NCBI GenBank assembly: GCA_902518075.1
Contig: CABYEX010000027.1
Span: forward strand, 1-18,979
Source: Halieaceae bacterium
GTDB taxonomy: Bacteria > Pseudomonadota > Gammaproteobacteria > Pseudomonadales > Halieaceae
DNA length: 18,979 nt
Direction of reading: 5' to 3'
This document shows, piece by piece, positions 7,281 to 14,214 of this stretch. The notes below the pieces were generated by a model. It saw only the letters and a list, made by a program, of their open reading frames with translations, had not been told where the DNA came from and made no database searches. The position numbers and the translations under genes are program-made. The first letter of the stretch is position 1. Each line of letters starts with the position of its first letter.

Positions 7281-8027
7281 ATGAATGAAGACCTACGAAC
7301 TCGCCAGACGATCGACCGCTTGCTAGTGGCCATCGAGTCCCGCGACTTGCGCGCTGTTCAGGCTGCGCTACACCCCAACGCGACCTGGCAAAACGTGTCG
7401 TACCCGGCTGCCGAAGGCCGGCCAGCAGTGATAGCATTGTTGGCCAATATCCTTTGTTGGTCAGATCAAGTGCTTTGGGATGTCATCTCCTCTTCAGTCG
7501 ATGGTCGGATCGGTTGGTATGAGCGAGTTGACCGTTTTTGGTTGCTGGGTGAGGAGCATGCCGTTCAGTGTAATGGCGTGTTCACGGTTGATCCCGCCAC
7601 CGCTACTGTCTGTGAGGTCAGAGATTATGTTGATCTCGGTGAATGGCGAGATCGCGTCACGCCGGTATTGCAGGCGCTTGCAGCGCGATCTGCTGAAGAG
7701 GTGGTGTTACAGCATCTGACCGCAGTGGGCACGCGAGACACAGTTGCCATCGCGTCGGACTATGCATTGGACGCTGTGCTGGCTCGGCCCGACGAGCAAC
7801 ATACCGGGTGGTCTGAGATAGCTGATTATTTTGAGACTGTCCCGGCGCGGCTTAAAGATCGCGAGTTGCTATTTGGCGATGTTAAGGCCACTGATTACCA
7901 TCGTGCCGAGGTCGCTTGGGAGGTAACGGGCGCCGAGGGTCGAGTGGCATCAGGCCGGGACGAATTTGTCGTGACCGAAGGCCGCATCACGCAGCAACGC
8001 ACGTCGCTGGACAGTGATGATTTCTGA
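7281..8027 (+). CDS. Two-domain NTF2-fold protein: limonene-epoxide-hydrolase-like plus SnoaL-like domain
   Basis: 248 residues made of two NTF2-like halves, about 5-125 and 130-248. The first half has the LEH catalytic set: HPNATWQN with Asn38, YERVDRF with Arg82 and Asp84, and VRDYVDL with Asp115. The spacings (Asn to Asp 46, Asp to Asp 31) equal those of Asn55, Asp101 and Asp132 in Rhodococcus limonene-1,2-epoxide hydrolase. The tyrosine two residues before the Asn is Trp36 here. The second half (VVLQHLTAVGTRDTVAIAS to the C-terminus) has the same fold pattern (GWSEIADYFETVPARL, AEVAWEVTG, DEFVVTEGRI) but lacks the R-x-D pair. The first domain may hydrate an epoxide; the second could bind ligand or mediate dimerisation. 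There is no ribosome site upstream, so the message may be leaderless. It ends convergently with the DUF1330-type gene. Confidence 0.82.
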   Translation: MNEDLRTRQTIDRLLVAIESRDLRAVQAALHPNATWQNVSYPAAEGRPAVIALLANILCWSDQVLWDVISSSVDGRIGWYERVDRFWLLGEEHAVQCNGVFTVDPATATVCEVRDYVDLGEWRDRVTPVLQALAARSAEEVVLQHLTAVGTRDTVAIASDYALDAVLARPDEQHTGWSEIADYFETVPARLKDRELLFGDVKATDYHRAEVAWEVTGAEGRVASGRDEFVVTEGRITQQRTSLDSDDF

Positions 8028-8178
8028 TTGATGCCGACCGGAAACGTTCTAGAAGGGGTTGGCTCAGCGCGCTTCGTTTGACGCGCCTTACTGCAGTGGT
8101 GCCTTGGTCGCCGGTGTGAGCAGAAGACGGTCAAGTCTCGAGGCGACGACGGGATCCCAGCCGAGCCCCAGCGCTGGT
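8028..8178. other. Convergent intergenic spacer
   Basis: This 151-base spacer lies between converging genes. The only structure seen is a short GC repeat, GCGCG (8067-8071) with CGCGC (8082-8086) over a 10-base loop and no T run. Reading frames here are continuations of shadow frames from the flanking genes. I see no supportable gene. Confidence 0.5.
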
Positions 8179-8595
8179 TCAATCTGACGAGGGTGCCACT
8201 GTTTCAATATTGAGCTGGCCCTCGAGCCCCGCGGAACGGTGCACGCTGATCTCGGCGTACTCGGGGAGTTGGATCATCTCAAACATGGACGCGCGGGAGG
8301 GATACATGGCGATCGCTACCTGATCCCACAGCTCTTCTACTTCTCCCAGCATCAGCCGCTTCACGTCGGCCCCGAACGTCAGTTTCCCCCCTACCTGAGT
8401 GATCACCTTTGCGACTTCAGCGGCGTAGAGCATGTAAGCCTCCCGACCCGATAGCGATGTATCCCGGCCGTCTTCGTACTCGGCATGCGTTTTAAATTTG
8501 AGCAGGTTCACCATGTAAATCGGCCCCGCGGCGTCGGGGGCAAGAAACCCCTCAATCTGTTCCGCGGTGGGTGTGACGGCGTTGTAGACTTCCAT
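8179..8595 (-). CDS. DUF1330-type dimeric alpha/beta-barrel protein
   Basis: 138 residues from the ATG at 8595, which has a clear ribosome site (AGGAG about 7 bases upstream). A longer frame reaching 8724 would run through the divergent control region and was rejected. The hallmark is YMVNLLKFK (about residues 27-35), followed by SGREAYMLYAAEVAKVITQVGG and a strand-rich middle, EELWDQVAIAMYPSRASMFEMIQ, with PEYAEISVHRSAGLEGQLNIET at the end. This is the ferredoxin-like fold of DUF1330/YCII-related proteins, which lack an agreed biochemical role. The gene is transcribed away from the haloalkane dehalogenase across a palindrome-bearing control region, so both may answer to one regulator. Family assignment is good; function unknown. 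Confidence 0.8.
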   Translation of the reverse strand: MEVYNAVTPTAEQIEGFLAPDAAGPIYMVNLLKFKTHAEYEDGRDTSLSGREAYMLYAAEVAKVITQVGGKLTFGADVKRLMLGEVEELWDQVAIAMYPSRASMFEMIQLPEYAEISVHRSAGLEGQLNIETVAPSSD

Positions 8596-8674
8596 CGGTG
8601 GCTCCTGTCTCGTTTCGTCGTTGTGATTCGATCTTTCCAAATGCCCGATAGCTCTGCAAGCCTCGGCTTTTTCT

Positions 8675-8689
8675 CCCGATTGAATCGGG
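8675..8689. promoter_or_regulatory. Palindrome CCCGATT-G-AATCGGG, candidate operator
   Basis: Perfect 7-base inverted repeat around a single G, in the divergent region between the DUF1330-type gene and the dehalogenase. A related partial half-site, GCCCGAT, lies near 8643-8649. It is too short-looped to be an RNA hairpin, so a dimeric repressor site is the likelier reading. It lies downstream of the minus-strand promoter candidate. Confidence 0.45.
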
Positions 8690-8707
8690 CACGCAGAGGT
8701 GTGATCG

Positions 8708-8735
8708 TGCCAATATAGTGGCATAATTTATGCCA
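8708..8735. promoter_or_regulatory. Divergent promoter with TGGCATA-ATT-TATGCCA operator
   Basis: TGGCATA (8719-8725) and TATGCCA (8729-8735) form a perfect 7-3-7 palindrome, and an extra TGCCA at 8708-8712 faces the first arm over 6 bases. CATAAT at 8722-8727 is a 5/6 match to a plus-strand -10 for the dehalogenase, with GTGTGA at 8699-8704 as a weak -35. On the minus strand, TATATT (8717 to 8712) is a 5/6 -10 match for the DUF1330-type gene. A repressor here would block both promoters. The regulator is not encoded in the window. Confidence 0.5.
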
Positions 8736-8769
8736 TAACTTAACCGACGACCTTGGATAGCGCGACAAG

Positions 8770-9852
8770 ATGGAAATGCTTCGAACCCCCGATAGCCAGT
8801 TTCAAAAGTTACCGGACTATCCCTTTGAGCCCCATTACACCGAGATCGACTCGGGTGATGGTGGCAGCCTCAGAGTTCATCACATTGATGAAGGCGATCG
8901 CGCAGCGCCGATCGTCCTGTGCCTGCACGGCCAGCCGAGTTGGAGCTACCTCTACCGCAAGATGGTGACGCTACTCGCTGCATCGGGATTGCGGGTGATC
9001 GCCCCGGACCTGCCGGGATACGGTAAATCAGACAAGCCCGCATCGCGCGAGGACTACAGCTACCAGCGACAGGTCGATTGGATGGGCAACTGGCTCGAGG
9101 CCAACGATTTCGGCGAAATCACCTTTTTTGGTCAGGACTGGGGTGGCCTCATTGGCCTTCGACTGGTGGTCGACCACCCCGATCGTTTTGCCCGGGTCGT
9201 AGTCGGTAACACCGGGCTACCTTTAAACGCCGACCTTGAGCAAGACATTGTCGACAAGGTCATGGCGTTCCGGCAGGACGGGCAGCGACTGAGTTTCCGC
9301 GATATGGCCTTCGCTTTATCGCGTTTGAGGAGTCTGGTTGATGAGCCCGACGCTTTCCCTATGGGTTTCGCTCACTGGCAAAAATTCTGCTGGAACACGG
9401 TAGATATGCCTGCCGGCTTTCTGATGGAGATGATGATCAATCGGCCTGCAACCTGGAAGGTCGCGCCGCGTGTGTTGCTGAATCGGTATCTGGGCACCGC
9501 CCTGCGTCCTATCACGCCATTAGGTCGCGCATATGAGGCGCCATTTCCCGATGCCTCTCACAAGATGGGTCCGCGCGCCATGCCCAGCCAGGTGCCGACG
9601 TTACCCACCGATCCTTCCCTTGAGGCGCAAAAAAAGGCCTGGGAGTTTTTCCTGCAATTCAACAAGCCGTTCCTCTGCCTCTTTACCGAGGATGACCCGG
9701 TGACACGTGGGGCGGAGAGGAGCTTTATCGGACGTGTGCCCGGCACAACAGGGCTGCCACATCAGATTTTTCCGCGCGGCGGTCACTTCCTGCAGGAGTC
9801 TCGTCACCGCGAATTGAGCGCGGCGATCAGTGAGTTGATCAGATCGACCTAG
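8770..9852 (+). CDS. Haloalkane dehalogenase, DhlA-type (HLD-I)
   Basis: 360 residues, an alpha/beta hydrolase that would hydrolyse carbon-halogen bonds to an alcohol plus halide. It begins MEMLRTPDSQFQKLPDYPF, the usual HLD-I opening. The nucleophile is Asp123 in GQDWGG, with Trp124 as halide-binding residue; Trp203 in GFAHWQKF matches the second halide Trp (DhlA Trp175, GFTAWKYD). The acid is Asp309 in TEDDPVTRG and the base His339 in GGHFLQE. The oxyanion segment reads HGQPSW rather than the usual HGEPTW. The distance from nucleophile to acid is 186 residues against 136 in DhlA, so about 50 residues are added around the cap domain, while acid-to-base spacing is almost unchanged. The ribosome site is weak; ATG at 8776 is an alternative. 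Natural substrate unknown. Confidence 0.92.
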   Translation: MEMLRTPDSQFQKLPDYPFEPHYTEIDSGDGGSLRVHHIDEGDRAAPIVLCLHGQPSWSYLYRKMVTLLAASGLRVIAPDLPGYGKSDKPASREDYSYQRQVDWMGNWLEANDFGEITFFGQDWGGLIGLRLVVDHPDRFARVVVGNTGLPLNADLEQDIVDKVMAFRQDGQRLSFRDMAFALSRLRSLVDEPDAFPMGFAHWQKFCWNTVDMPAGFLMEMMINRPATWKVAPRVLLNRYLGTALRPITPLGRAYEAPFPDASHKMGPRAMPSQVPTLPTDPSLEAQKKAWEFFLQFNKPFLCLFTEDDPVTRGAERSFIGRVPGTTGLPHQIFPRGGHFLQESRHRELSAAISELIRST

Positions 9853-9862
9853 GCGACCGATG

Positions 9863-10924
9863 TCAGAGCACGGTCACACCCCGAAGGGGGTCGTCTCCGC
9901 TGATCAAGTTGTAAAAAGCCTCTGCCAGTCGTCCGCTCTCGCGAACACAGGTCTCCCAATACGCGACCCGGTCCGCGGGTGACATCACTCGAAAGTCGCC
10001 GCGATCAGGAATCTTGCCGTGCGGCAGTTGCGCGAGAAACGCGTCGCTCGGGCACATCAGCACCAGTTGGTCGATCACAGATCGCTTAGGGGTCCGCCAG
10101 CGGAGCATTTTGTCGAACCAGCCCGGCGTCAGCCGGTCGCGAAAGTGGGGGTAGAGCACCAACCCCGGTGTCTGGTTGGCCTTCAACGTGAAGTGGTAAT
10201 CAATGATTCCCCCGTCCCAGAAAGGTCCACCAGAAGCCCCGGGGATGGTGGGTTCGCACTTCATCAAAAATGGGATGGCGCCGCTCGCTTTGAGCGCCGG
10301 GATTAAATTCAGTTCGTCAAGGAGAGTGAGCTGAGTATTGAATCCGTTGGTAAACGGCATTGAGCTGAGCTCGCTATGACAAAAGGTAACGCGATCAAAC
10401 AATAACCCCAGTGCCTTGCGACTCACAGCGTTGCCAAGGGTCGCAGTCGCCATGCTCACACCCAGTTTCCAACCGCTTTCTCCTCGAGCAATGCCTTTGG
10501 CCCGTGCGGTGACGATCGCATTGTGTAAGGTCGGGTGCGCCGCAATCTGGCGTGCGCCCTCTGGCCCAAGGGCTCGCCGCAGCATTTGCTCTGCGACCTC
10601 GCTGACCTCAATGGGCGAAGGCCTCGCACAGCTGTATTCCTGGTAGAGATAGGCCTGTTGCAGTCGTGAAATCGCTGCGCCGGAATCATTGAGGCTCAGG
10701 CAGGCGTGGCGCCAAGTGCCGATCGAAGACCCCAGCAACGTCATAGGTTCGTCTCGCCCTAGCAACAATGTTTCAGCTAGCACTTTATCTAGCTCTGAGA
10801 GTATGAGCCATTTGGGGCCGCCTGACGCGCCAATTAGGGTGCTTAAGGGGGCTGACTGCCAACCCCGGCTGCCGATGGTTTTGGCGGCTTCACTGCCCAT
10901 ATACAGAGATAGGGCGCTTTGCAT
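9863..10924 (-). CDS. Patatin-like phospholipase family protein
   Basis: 353 residues with the patatin Ser-Asp dyad. The oxyanion loop is LIGASGGPKW (about 31-39), the nucleophile is Ser67 in the elbow LLGSSIGTWR, and the dyad partner is Asp237 in FWDGGIIDYH. Members hydrolyse acyl esters of phospholipids or neutral lipids in the cytoplasm or at the inner membrane. There is no signal peptide, and the C-terminal third is helical without clear membrane segments. The ATG at 10924 has a GGAG ribosome site about 10 bases upstream; Met9 is a less likely start. It converges with the dehalogenase (10-base gap) and is divergent from the glucosylglycerate operon. The lipid substrate is not evident. Confidence 0.88.
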   Translation of the reverse strand: MQSALSLYMGSEAAKTIGSRGWQSAPLSTLIGASGGPKWLILSELDKVLAETLLLGRDEPMTLLGSSIGTWRHACLSLNDSGAAISRLQQAYLYQEYSCARPSPIEVSEVAEQMLRRALGPEGARQIAAHPTLHNAIVTARAKGIARGESGWKLGVSMATATLGNAVSRKALGLLFDRVTFCHSELSSMPFTNGFNTQLTLLDELNLIPALKASGAIPFLMKCEPTIPGASGGPFWDGGIIDYHFTLKANQTPGLVLYPHFRDRLTPGWFDKMLRWRTPKRSVIDQLVLMCPSDAFLAQLPHGKIPDRGDFRVMSPADRVAYWETCVRESGRLAEAFYNLISGDDPLRGVTVL

Positions 10925-11190
10925 GGTTTCTGATCTCCGCCACTCCGCACTCGAATTGCGATTGTTGGTGGTATGTCCGCTTCAGTCTAACAAATTACAG
11001 CCGTTTGCCCGTTTTCGGTCAAAATAGGCACGGTGTTTGCAGTGTTAATACTAAGGGTGCGCAGCGCAGCCACAAATCCGTGGTGTTCCTGCGGGCGTAG
11101 GTGCACTTGGCGTGCAAAGAAAGGGGGCGTTATCAGGATGGATAGCGTGACAATAACAACACTGGTTTAACATAGTGGACGAAGAACATT
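10925..11190. promoter_or_regulatory. Divergent control region of the glucosylglycerate operon
   Basis: The 266-base gap carries the promoter of the operon and of the patatin-like gene. Close to the operon start, GTGACA (11147-11152, 5/6 match to a -35) precedes CATAGT (11171-11176, 4/6 match to a -10) at 18 bases; TAACAT at 11168 is an overlapping alternative. Two inverted repeats lie upstream: TGCGC-A-GCGCA (11058-11068) and TGCAC-TTGGC-GTGCA (11102-11116), either of which could be an operator. The ribosome site before the kinase gene is weak. No small gene or RNA structure was recognised. Confidence 0.4.
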
Positions 11191-12129
11191 ATGGATGATG
11201 AACAAGACACCCGTGCGGCACTGCAAGCAGTGTTGGCAGAATTTATTCAAGAAGCGTCGTTGCCTGACAACGTCGCTTATAATTATATGAGGTGGTATGC
11301 CGGTGTAACCCGGAGTCTGGCGCAACGAGCGAAAACCGCCGACCTCGCGCCACTAGTGGGATTTAGCGGTTGTCAGGGCTCTGGAAAAAGTACGCTGGTA
11401 GCGCTCATGGCTAAGGTGATGCGCGAGTTCCACGGCGTCTATACCGTGGTGCTGTCTTTGGATGATTTTTACCTCACCAAAGCCGCGAGAGCAGCATTGG
11501 CGGAGTCGATTCACCCGCTGTTTGCCACGCGAGGGGTGCCGGGCACCCATGATCTGCCGCTGTTGAATGAGACGATTGCCGCGCTCCGCCAACCAAGGGC
11601 CGAGGGCACTGTTCCCGTGCCCGCATTCGACAAAGCCCTCGATGACCGCACCGAATTGGTGCATTGGCGCCAAGTGAGTGCGCCTATGCAGCTGATTTTC
11701 CTTGAAGGGTGGTGCGTTGGCCTCTCGCCTCAAAGTGAAAGCGAGTTGGAGGTGCCGATCAATCCGATGGAGGCTGAACAGGATCCGTCGTTGGTGTGGC
11801 GACGCGAGGTCAACCGGCAGCTCGCTACCGAATACGCGGATTTGTTTGGAAACTTGGATGCGCTGCTGTTGCTGCAGGCTCCCAGCTTTGATGCGGTATT
11901 CGAGTGGCGCTGGCAGCAGGAGCAGCGCCTATCCAAGCAGTTTCAGCAGGATCATCCTGACAGGCTCGATCCCACCATGAGTCGCTCGGAGGTGGCGGAC
12001 TTCATCCTGCACTATCAGCGCTTGACTGAGCATGCGCTGAAAACACTCCCTGATCGGGCTGACTTCCTGTGGGAACTGGCGACCGATCGCGCGGTCGAGC
12101 GCATGTGGTTGACGGAGGTCGCGGCATGA
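11191..12129 (+). CDS. D-glycerate kinase, P-loop GLYK-type
   Basis: 312 residues. The P-loop is GFSGCQGSGKST (Gly60, Lys66, Ser67), followed by a VVLSLDDFYLT acidic strand (Asp91, Asp92) and a third conserved block, LIFLEGWCVGL. This arrangement belongs to the P-loop kinase family of plant-type D-glycerate 3-kinase (GLYK) and relatives of YggC/pantothenate kinase. It differs from the GlxK and GckA folds of other bacterial glycerate kinases. It would phosphorylate D-glycerate with ATP to 3-phosphoglycerate in the cytoplasm. That fits the operon: the phosphorylase three genes downstream releases D-glycerate from glucosylglycerate. Its TGA overlaps the next gene's ATG as ATGA, which favours coupled translation. 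Family is clear; glycerate as the substrate is supported by context. Confidence 0.87.
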   Translation: MDDEQDTRAALQAVLAEFIQEASLPDNVAYNYMRWYAGVTRSLAQRAKTADLAPLVGFSGCQGSGKSTLVALMAKVMREFHGVYTVVLSLDDFYLTKAARAALAESIHPLFATRGVPGTHDLPLLNETIAALRQPRAEGTVPVPAFDKALDDRTELVHWRQVSAPMQLIFLEGWCVGLSPQSESELEVPINPMEAEQDPSLVWRREVNRQLATEYADLFGNLDALLLLQAPSFDAVFEWRWQQEQRLSKQFQQDHPDRLDPTMSRSEVADFILHYQRLTEHALKTLPDRADFLWELATDRAVERMWLTEVAA

Positions 12130-13004
12130 GCAGTGCGGTGATCTATACCGATCTCGATGGCACATTGCTGGACCATCACACCTACGCTTTCCACGAGGCG
12201 CTGGAAACCATCAAAGGACTGAAGGATCGTGGCATCCCGATTATTCCCTGCACGAGCAAAACCCGCCCAGAGACGGTGAGTCTGATGCAGGCCATGGGCA
12301 TTGATGGGCCCATGATCATCGAGAACGGCGCAGCTATCTGGGTGCCGCAGGATTGGGGTCTCGAGCGCCCCGAGGGCTCAGACAGTGACGCCGATGCCTG
12401 GTGCCATAGCTTCGGCCCCTCTCGCGGCATGATCCGCCGCCAGCTGGCCATTTTGAGCATCGAGTGGGGCAACCGTTACCAGTCCCTCTGTGACCTGTCC
12501 GACAAGCAGGTAGCTGCGGTAACGGGTCTGGATCTTGAGGGTGCGGCGCGGGCAAAGCAGCGCAAGCATTCCGAGACGCTGATCTGGTTGGGTACCCCCG
12601 CGGATCGCAAAGCATTTGCCGAGCAGATCGAGACCCTGGACATGCGGTGCCTGCAGGGCGGCCGCTTTGTTCACGTGCTGGCCTCGGGTGGTAAGGCGGA
12701 GGCAGTCAGCTGGCTGCATCGCAAGATCCGCACAGAGCGACCCGGGTGCGATGGGGCTATCAGCCTTTCGGCGGGCGACGCTGAGAATGATGTGGAGATG
12801 CTCGAGGTGACGGATATGGCGCTGTTGGTGCGATCCCCCGTGAACGAGCCGCCGACGGTGAGGCGCCAGGGTGGGTTGGTGATCAGCGATACCGAGGGTC
12901 CTGCGGGCTGGGCCGAAGGGATGGAAGTGCTGATTGAGCGAGTGGAAGAGGAGGAAGACCGTGGCCGACTTTTATCAAAACGGCACGATCACAACGCTGC
13001 ATAA
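12126..13004 (+). CDS. gpgP: Glucosyl-3-phosphoglycerate phosphatase, HAD-IIB MpgP/GpgP family
   Basis: 292 residues from the ATG that overlaps the kinase stop. HAD motifs in order are YTDLDGTLLD (nucleophile Asp9, acid Asp11), IIPCTSKTRPE (motif II), GGKAEAVSWL (motif III Lys) and LSAGDAENDVEML (motif IV). The region between II and III is the C2 cap of HAD-IIB enzymes. It is the mannosyl-3-phosphoglycerate phosphatase family, which also contains glucosyl-3-phosphoglycerate phosphatases. The enzyme removes the 3-phosphate to give glucosylglycerate. Placement directly before a GT81-like synthase identifies the glucosyl rather than the mannosyl substrate as likelier. An upstream in-frame extension to 12069 lies in the kinase gene and is discarded. 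The 3' end overlaps the synthase gene by 44 bases. Confidence 0.88.
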   Translation: MSSAVIYTDLDGTLLDHHTYAFHEALETIKGLKDRGIPIIPCTSKTRPETVSLMQAMGIDGPMIIENGAAIWVPQDWGLERPEGSDSDADAWCHSFGPSRGMIRRQLAILSIEWGNRYQSLCDLSDKQVAAVTGLDLEGAARAKQRKHSETLIWLGTPADRKAFAEQIETLDMRCLQGGRFVHVLASGGKAEAVSWLHRKIRTERPGCDGAISLSAGDAENDVEMLEVTDMALLVRSPVNEPPTVRRQGGLVISDTEGPAGWAEGMEVLIERVEEEEDRGRLLSKRHDHNAA

Positions 13005-14214
13005 TCTGGGGGAGCGCTCCACCTTAGAGTTGGAGCAGGACCTGCTGCAGTTCAGTGAGCGACGCTCTCTGGGTTTGATACTGCCGTCACTGTACTCAGA
13101 GATTGAAACGCCCGCGCTGCCCGCCATCATTCAGGAACTGAAATCGGTTCCCTATCTCTCGCAAATTGTGATTGGCCTCGATCGCGCAACCCAGGATGAG
13201 TACCAGCGCGCGTTGAGCTTCTTTGCCGATCTGCCGCAACATCATCGCGTGCTGTGGAACGACGGCCCCCGCTTAAAGGCTATTGACGCGCGCCTGCAGG
13301 ACGCGGGTCTCGCTCCACAGGAGCTCGGCAAGGGGCGCAACGTTTGGTACTGCATGGGCTATGCATTGGCCACCGGCCGCGCAGAGGCGATCGCCCTGCA
13401 TGACTGCGATATCCTGACCTACGACCGCAGCTTGCTTGCCCGGCTGATTTACCCGGTTGCCCATCCGCTCTTTGGTTACGAGTTTTGCAAGGGTTTTTAC
13501 CCTCGGGTCTCTGAGAACAAAATCAACGGCAGGGTTTGCAGGCTGCTGGTGACGCCTATGATCCGTGCGCTAAAGCGCATCGTCGGAGAGTCGCCGTACC
13601 TCAATTATCTGGACAGCTATCGGTACATCCTCGCGGGTGAGTTTGCGTTCCGAAAGCGTCTGCTCGGTGATCTGAGAATTCCCACCGACTGGGGTCTCGA
13701 GATCGGCGTGGTCTCGGAGGTCTACCGCAGCAACAGCAACAAGCAAATTTGCCAGGTCGACATCGCCGACAACTATGACCACAAGCATCAGGATCTGTCG
13801 CTAGATGATCAGAACTCTGGCCTGTCGCGCATGTCACTCGATATCGCACGATCGCTTTATCGCAAGCTGGCGATTCAGGGCACGGTGTTCAATCAGGAAA
13901 CGTTCCGGACCTTGAAAGCCACCTACTATCGGATGGCGCTCGATTTGATCGAGACTTACCGCAACGACGCGATCATGAATGGGTTGAGTTTTGACATTCA
14001 TAGGGAAGAGGAGGCGATCGAGCTGTTCGCCGAGAACATTCTCGAGGCCGGCGTGCAGTTTTTGGAGCGCTCTTCCGAGGTGCCCTTTATTCCCACCTGG
14101 AACCGGGTATTCAGTGCCATGCCCCACATCTTTGACGAATTGATCGCAGCGGTAGAGGCCGATCACGAGGAATTTTCTACCGCGTCTGAGTTGCCAAAAG
14201 TCGCCCGGGGATGA
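12961..14214 (+). CDS. gpgS: Glucosyl-3-phosphoglycerate synthase, GT81-like
   Basis: 417 residues from GTG at 12961, chosen because a strong ribosome site (GAGGAGG) ends about 6 bases upstream and the protein then starts ADFYQNGTITTLHNL as in relatives. A TTG at 12934 would be longer but lacks such a site. The GT-A domain has LILPSLYSEIE, a nucleotide-binding section with VIGLDRATQDEY, RVLWNDGPRL, GKGRNVWYCMGYALA and the metal-binding DCD (Asp148, Asp150) in ALHDCDILTY. Later motifs are YEFCKGFYPRV, LDSYRYILAGEFAF, DWGLEIGVVSEVYR and QVDIADNYDHKHQ. The enzyme transfers glucose from an NDP-glucose to 3-phosphoglycerate, the first step of glucosylglycerate synthesis. The ATGA overlap with the phosphorylase gene couples synthesis and breakdown. 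Glucose versus mannose donor is inferred from family. Confidence 0.9.
   Translation: MADFYQNGTITTLHNLGERSTLELEQDLLQFSERRSLGLILPSLYSEIETPALPAIIQELKSVPYLSQIVIGLDRATQDEYQRALSFFADLPQHHRVLWNDGPRLKAIDARLQDAGLAPQELGKGRNVWYCMGYALATGRAEAIALHDCDILTYDRSLLARLIYPVAHPLFGYEFCKGFYPRVSENKINGRVCRLLVTPMIRALKRIVGESPYLNYLDSYRYILAGEFAFRKRLLGDLRIPTDWGLEIGVVSEVYRSNSNKQICQVDIADNYDHKHQDLSLDDQNSGLSRMSLDIARSLYRKLAIQGTVFNQETFRTLKATYYRMALDLIETYRNDAIMNGLSFDIHREEEAIELFAENILEAGVQFLERSSEVPFIPTWNRVFSAMPHIFDELIAAVEADHEEFSTASELPKVARG

Noticed and set aside
8067..8086. GCGCG/CGCGC repeat as a terminator
   Set aside because: Short stem with a ten-base loop and no T run.
8596..8724. N-terminal extension of the DUF1330-type protein
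   Set aside because: It would cover the palindromic control region, and the AGGAG-preceded ATG at 8595 is a better start.
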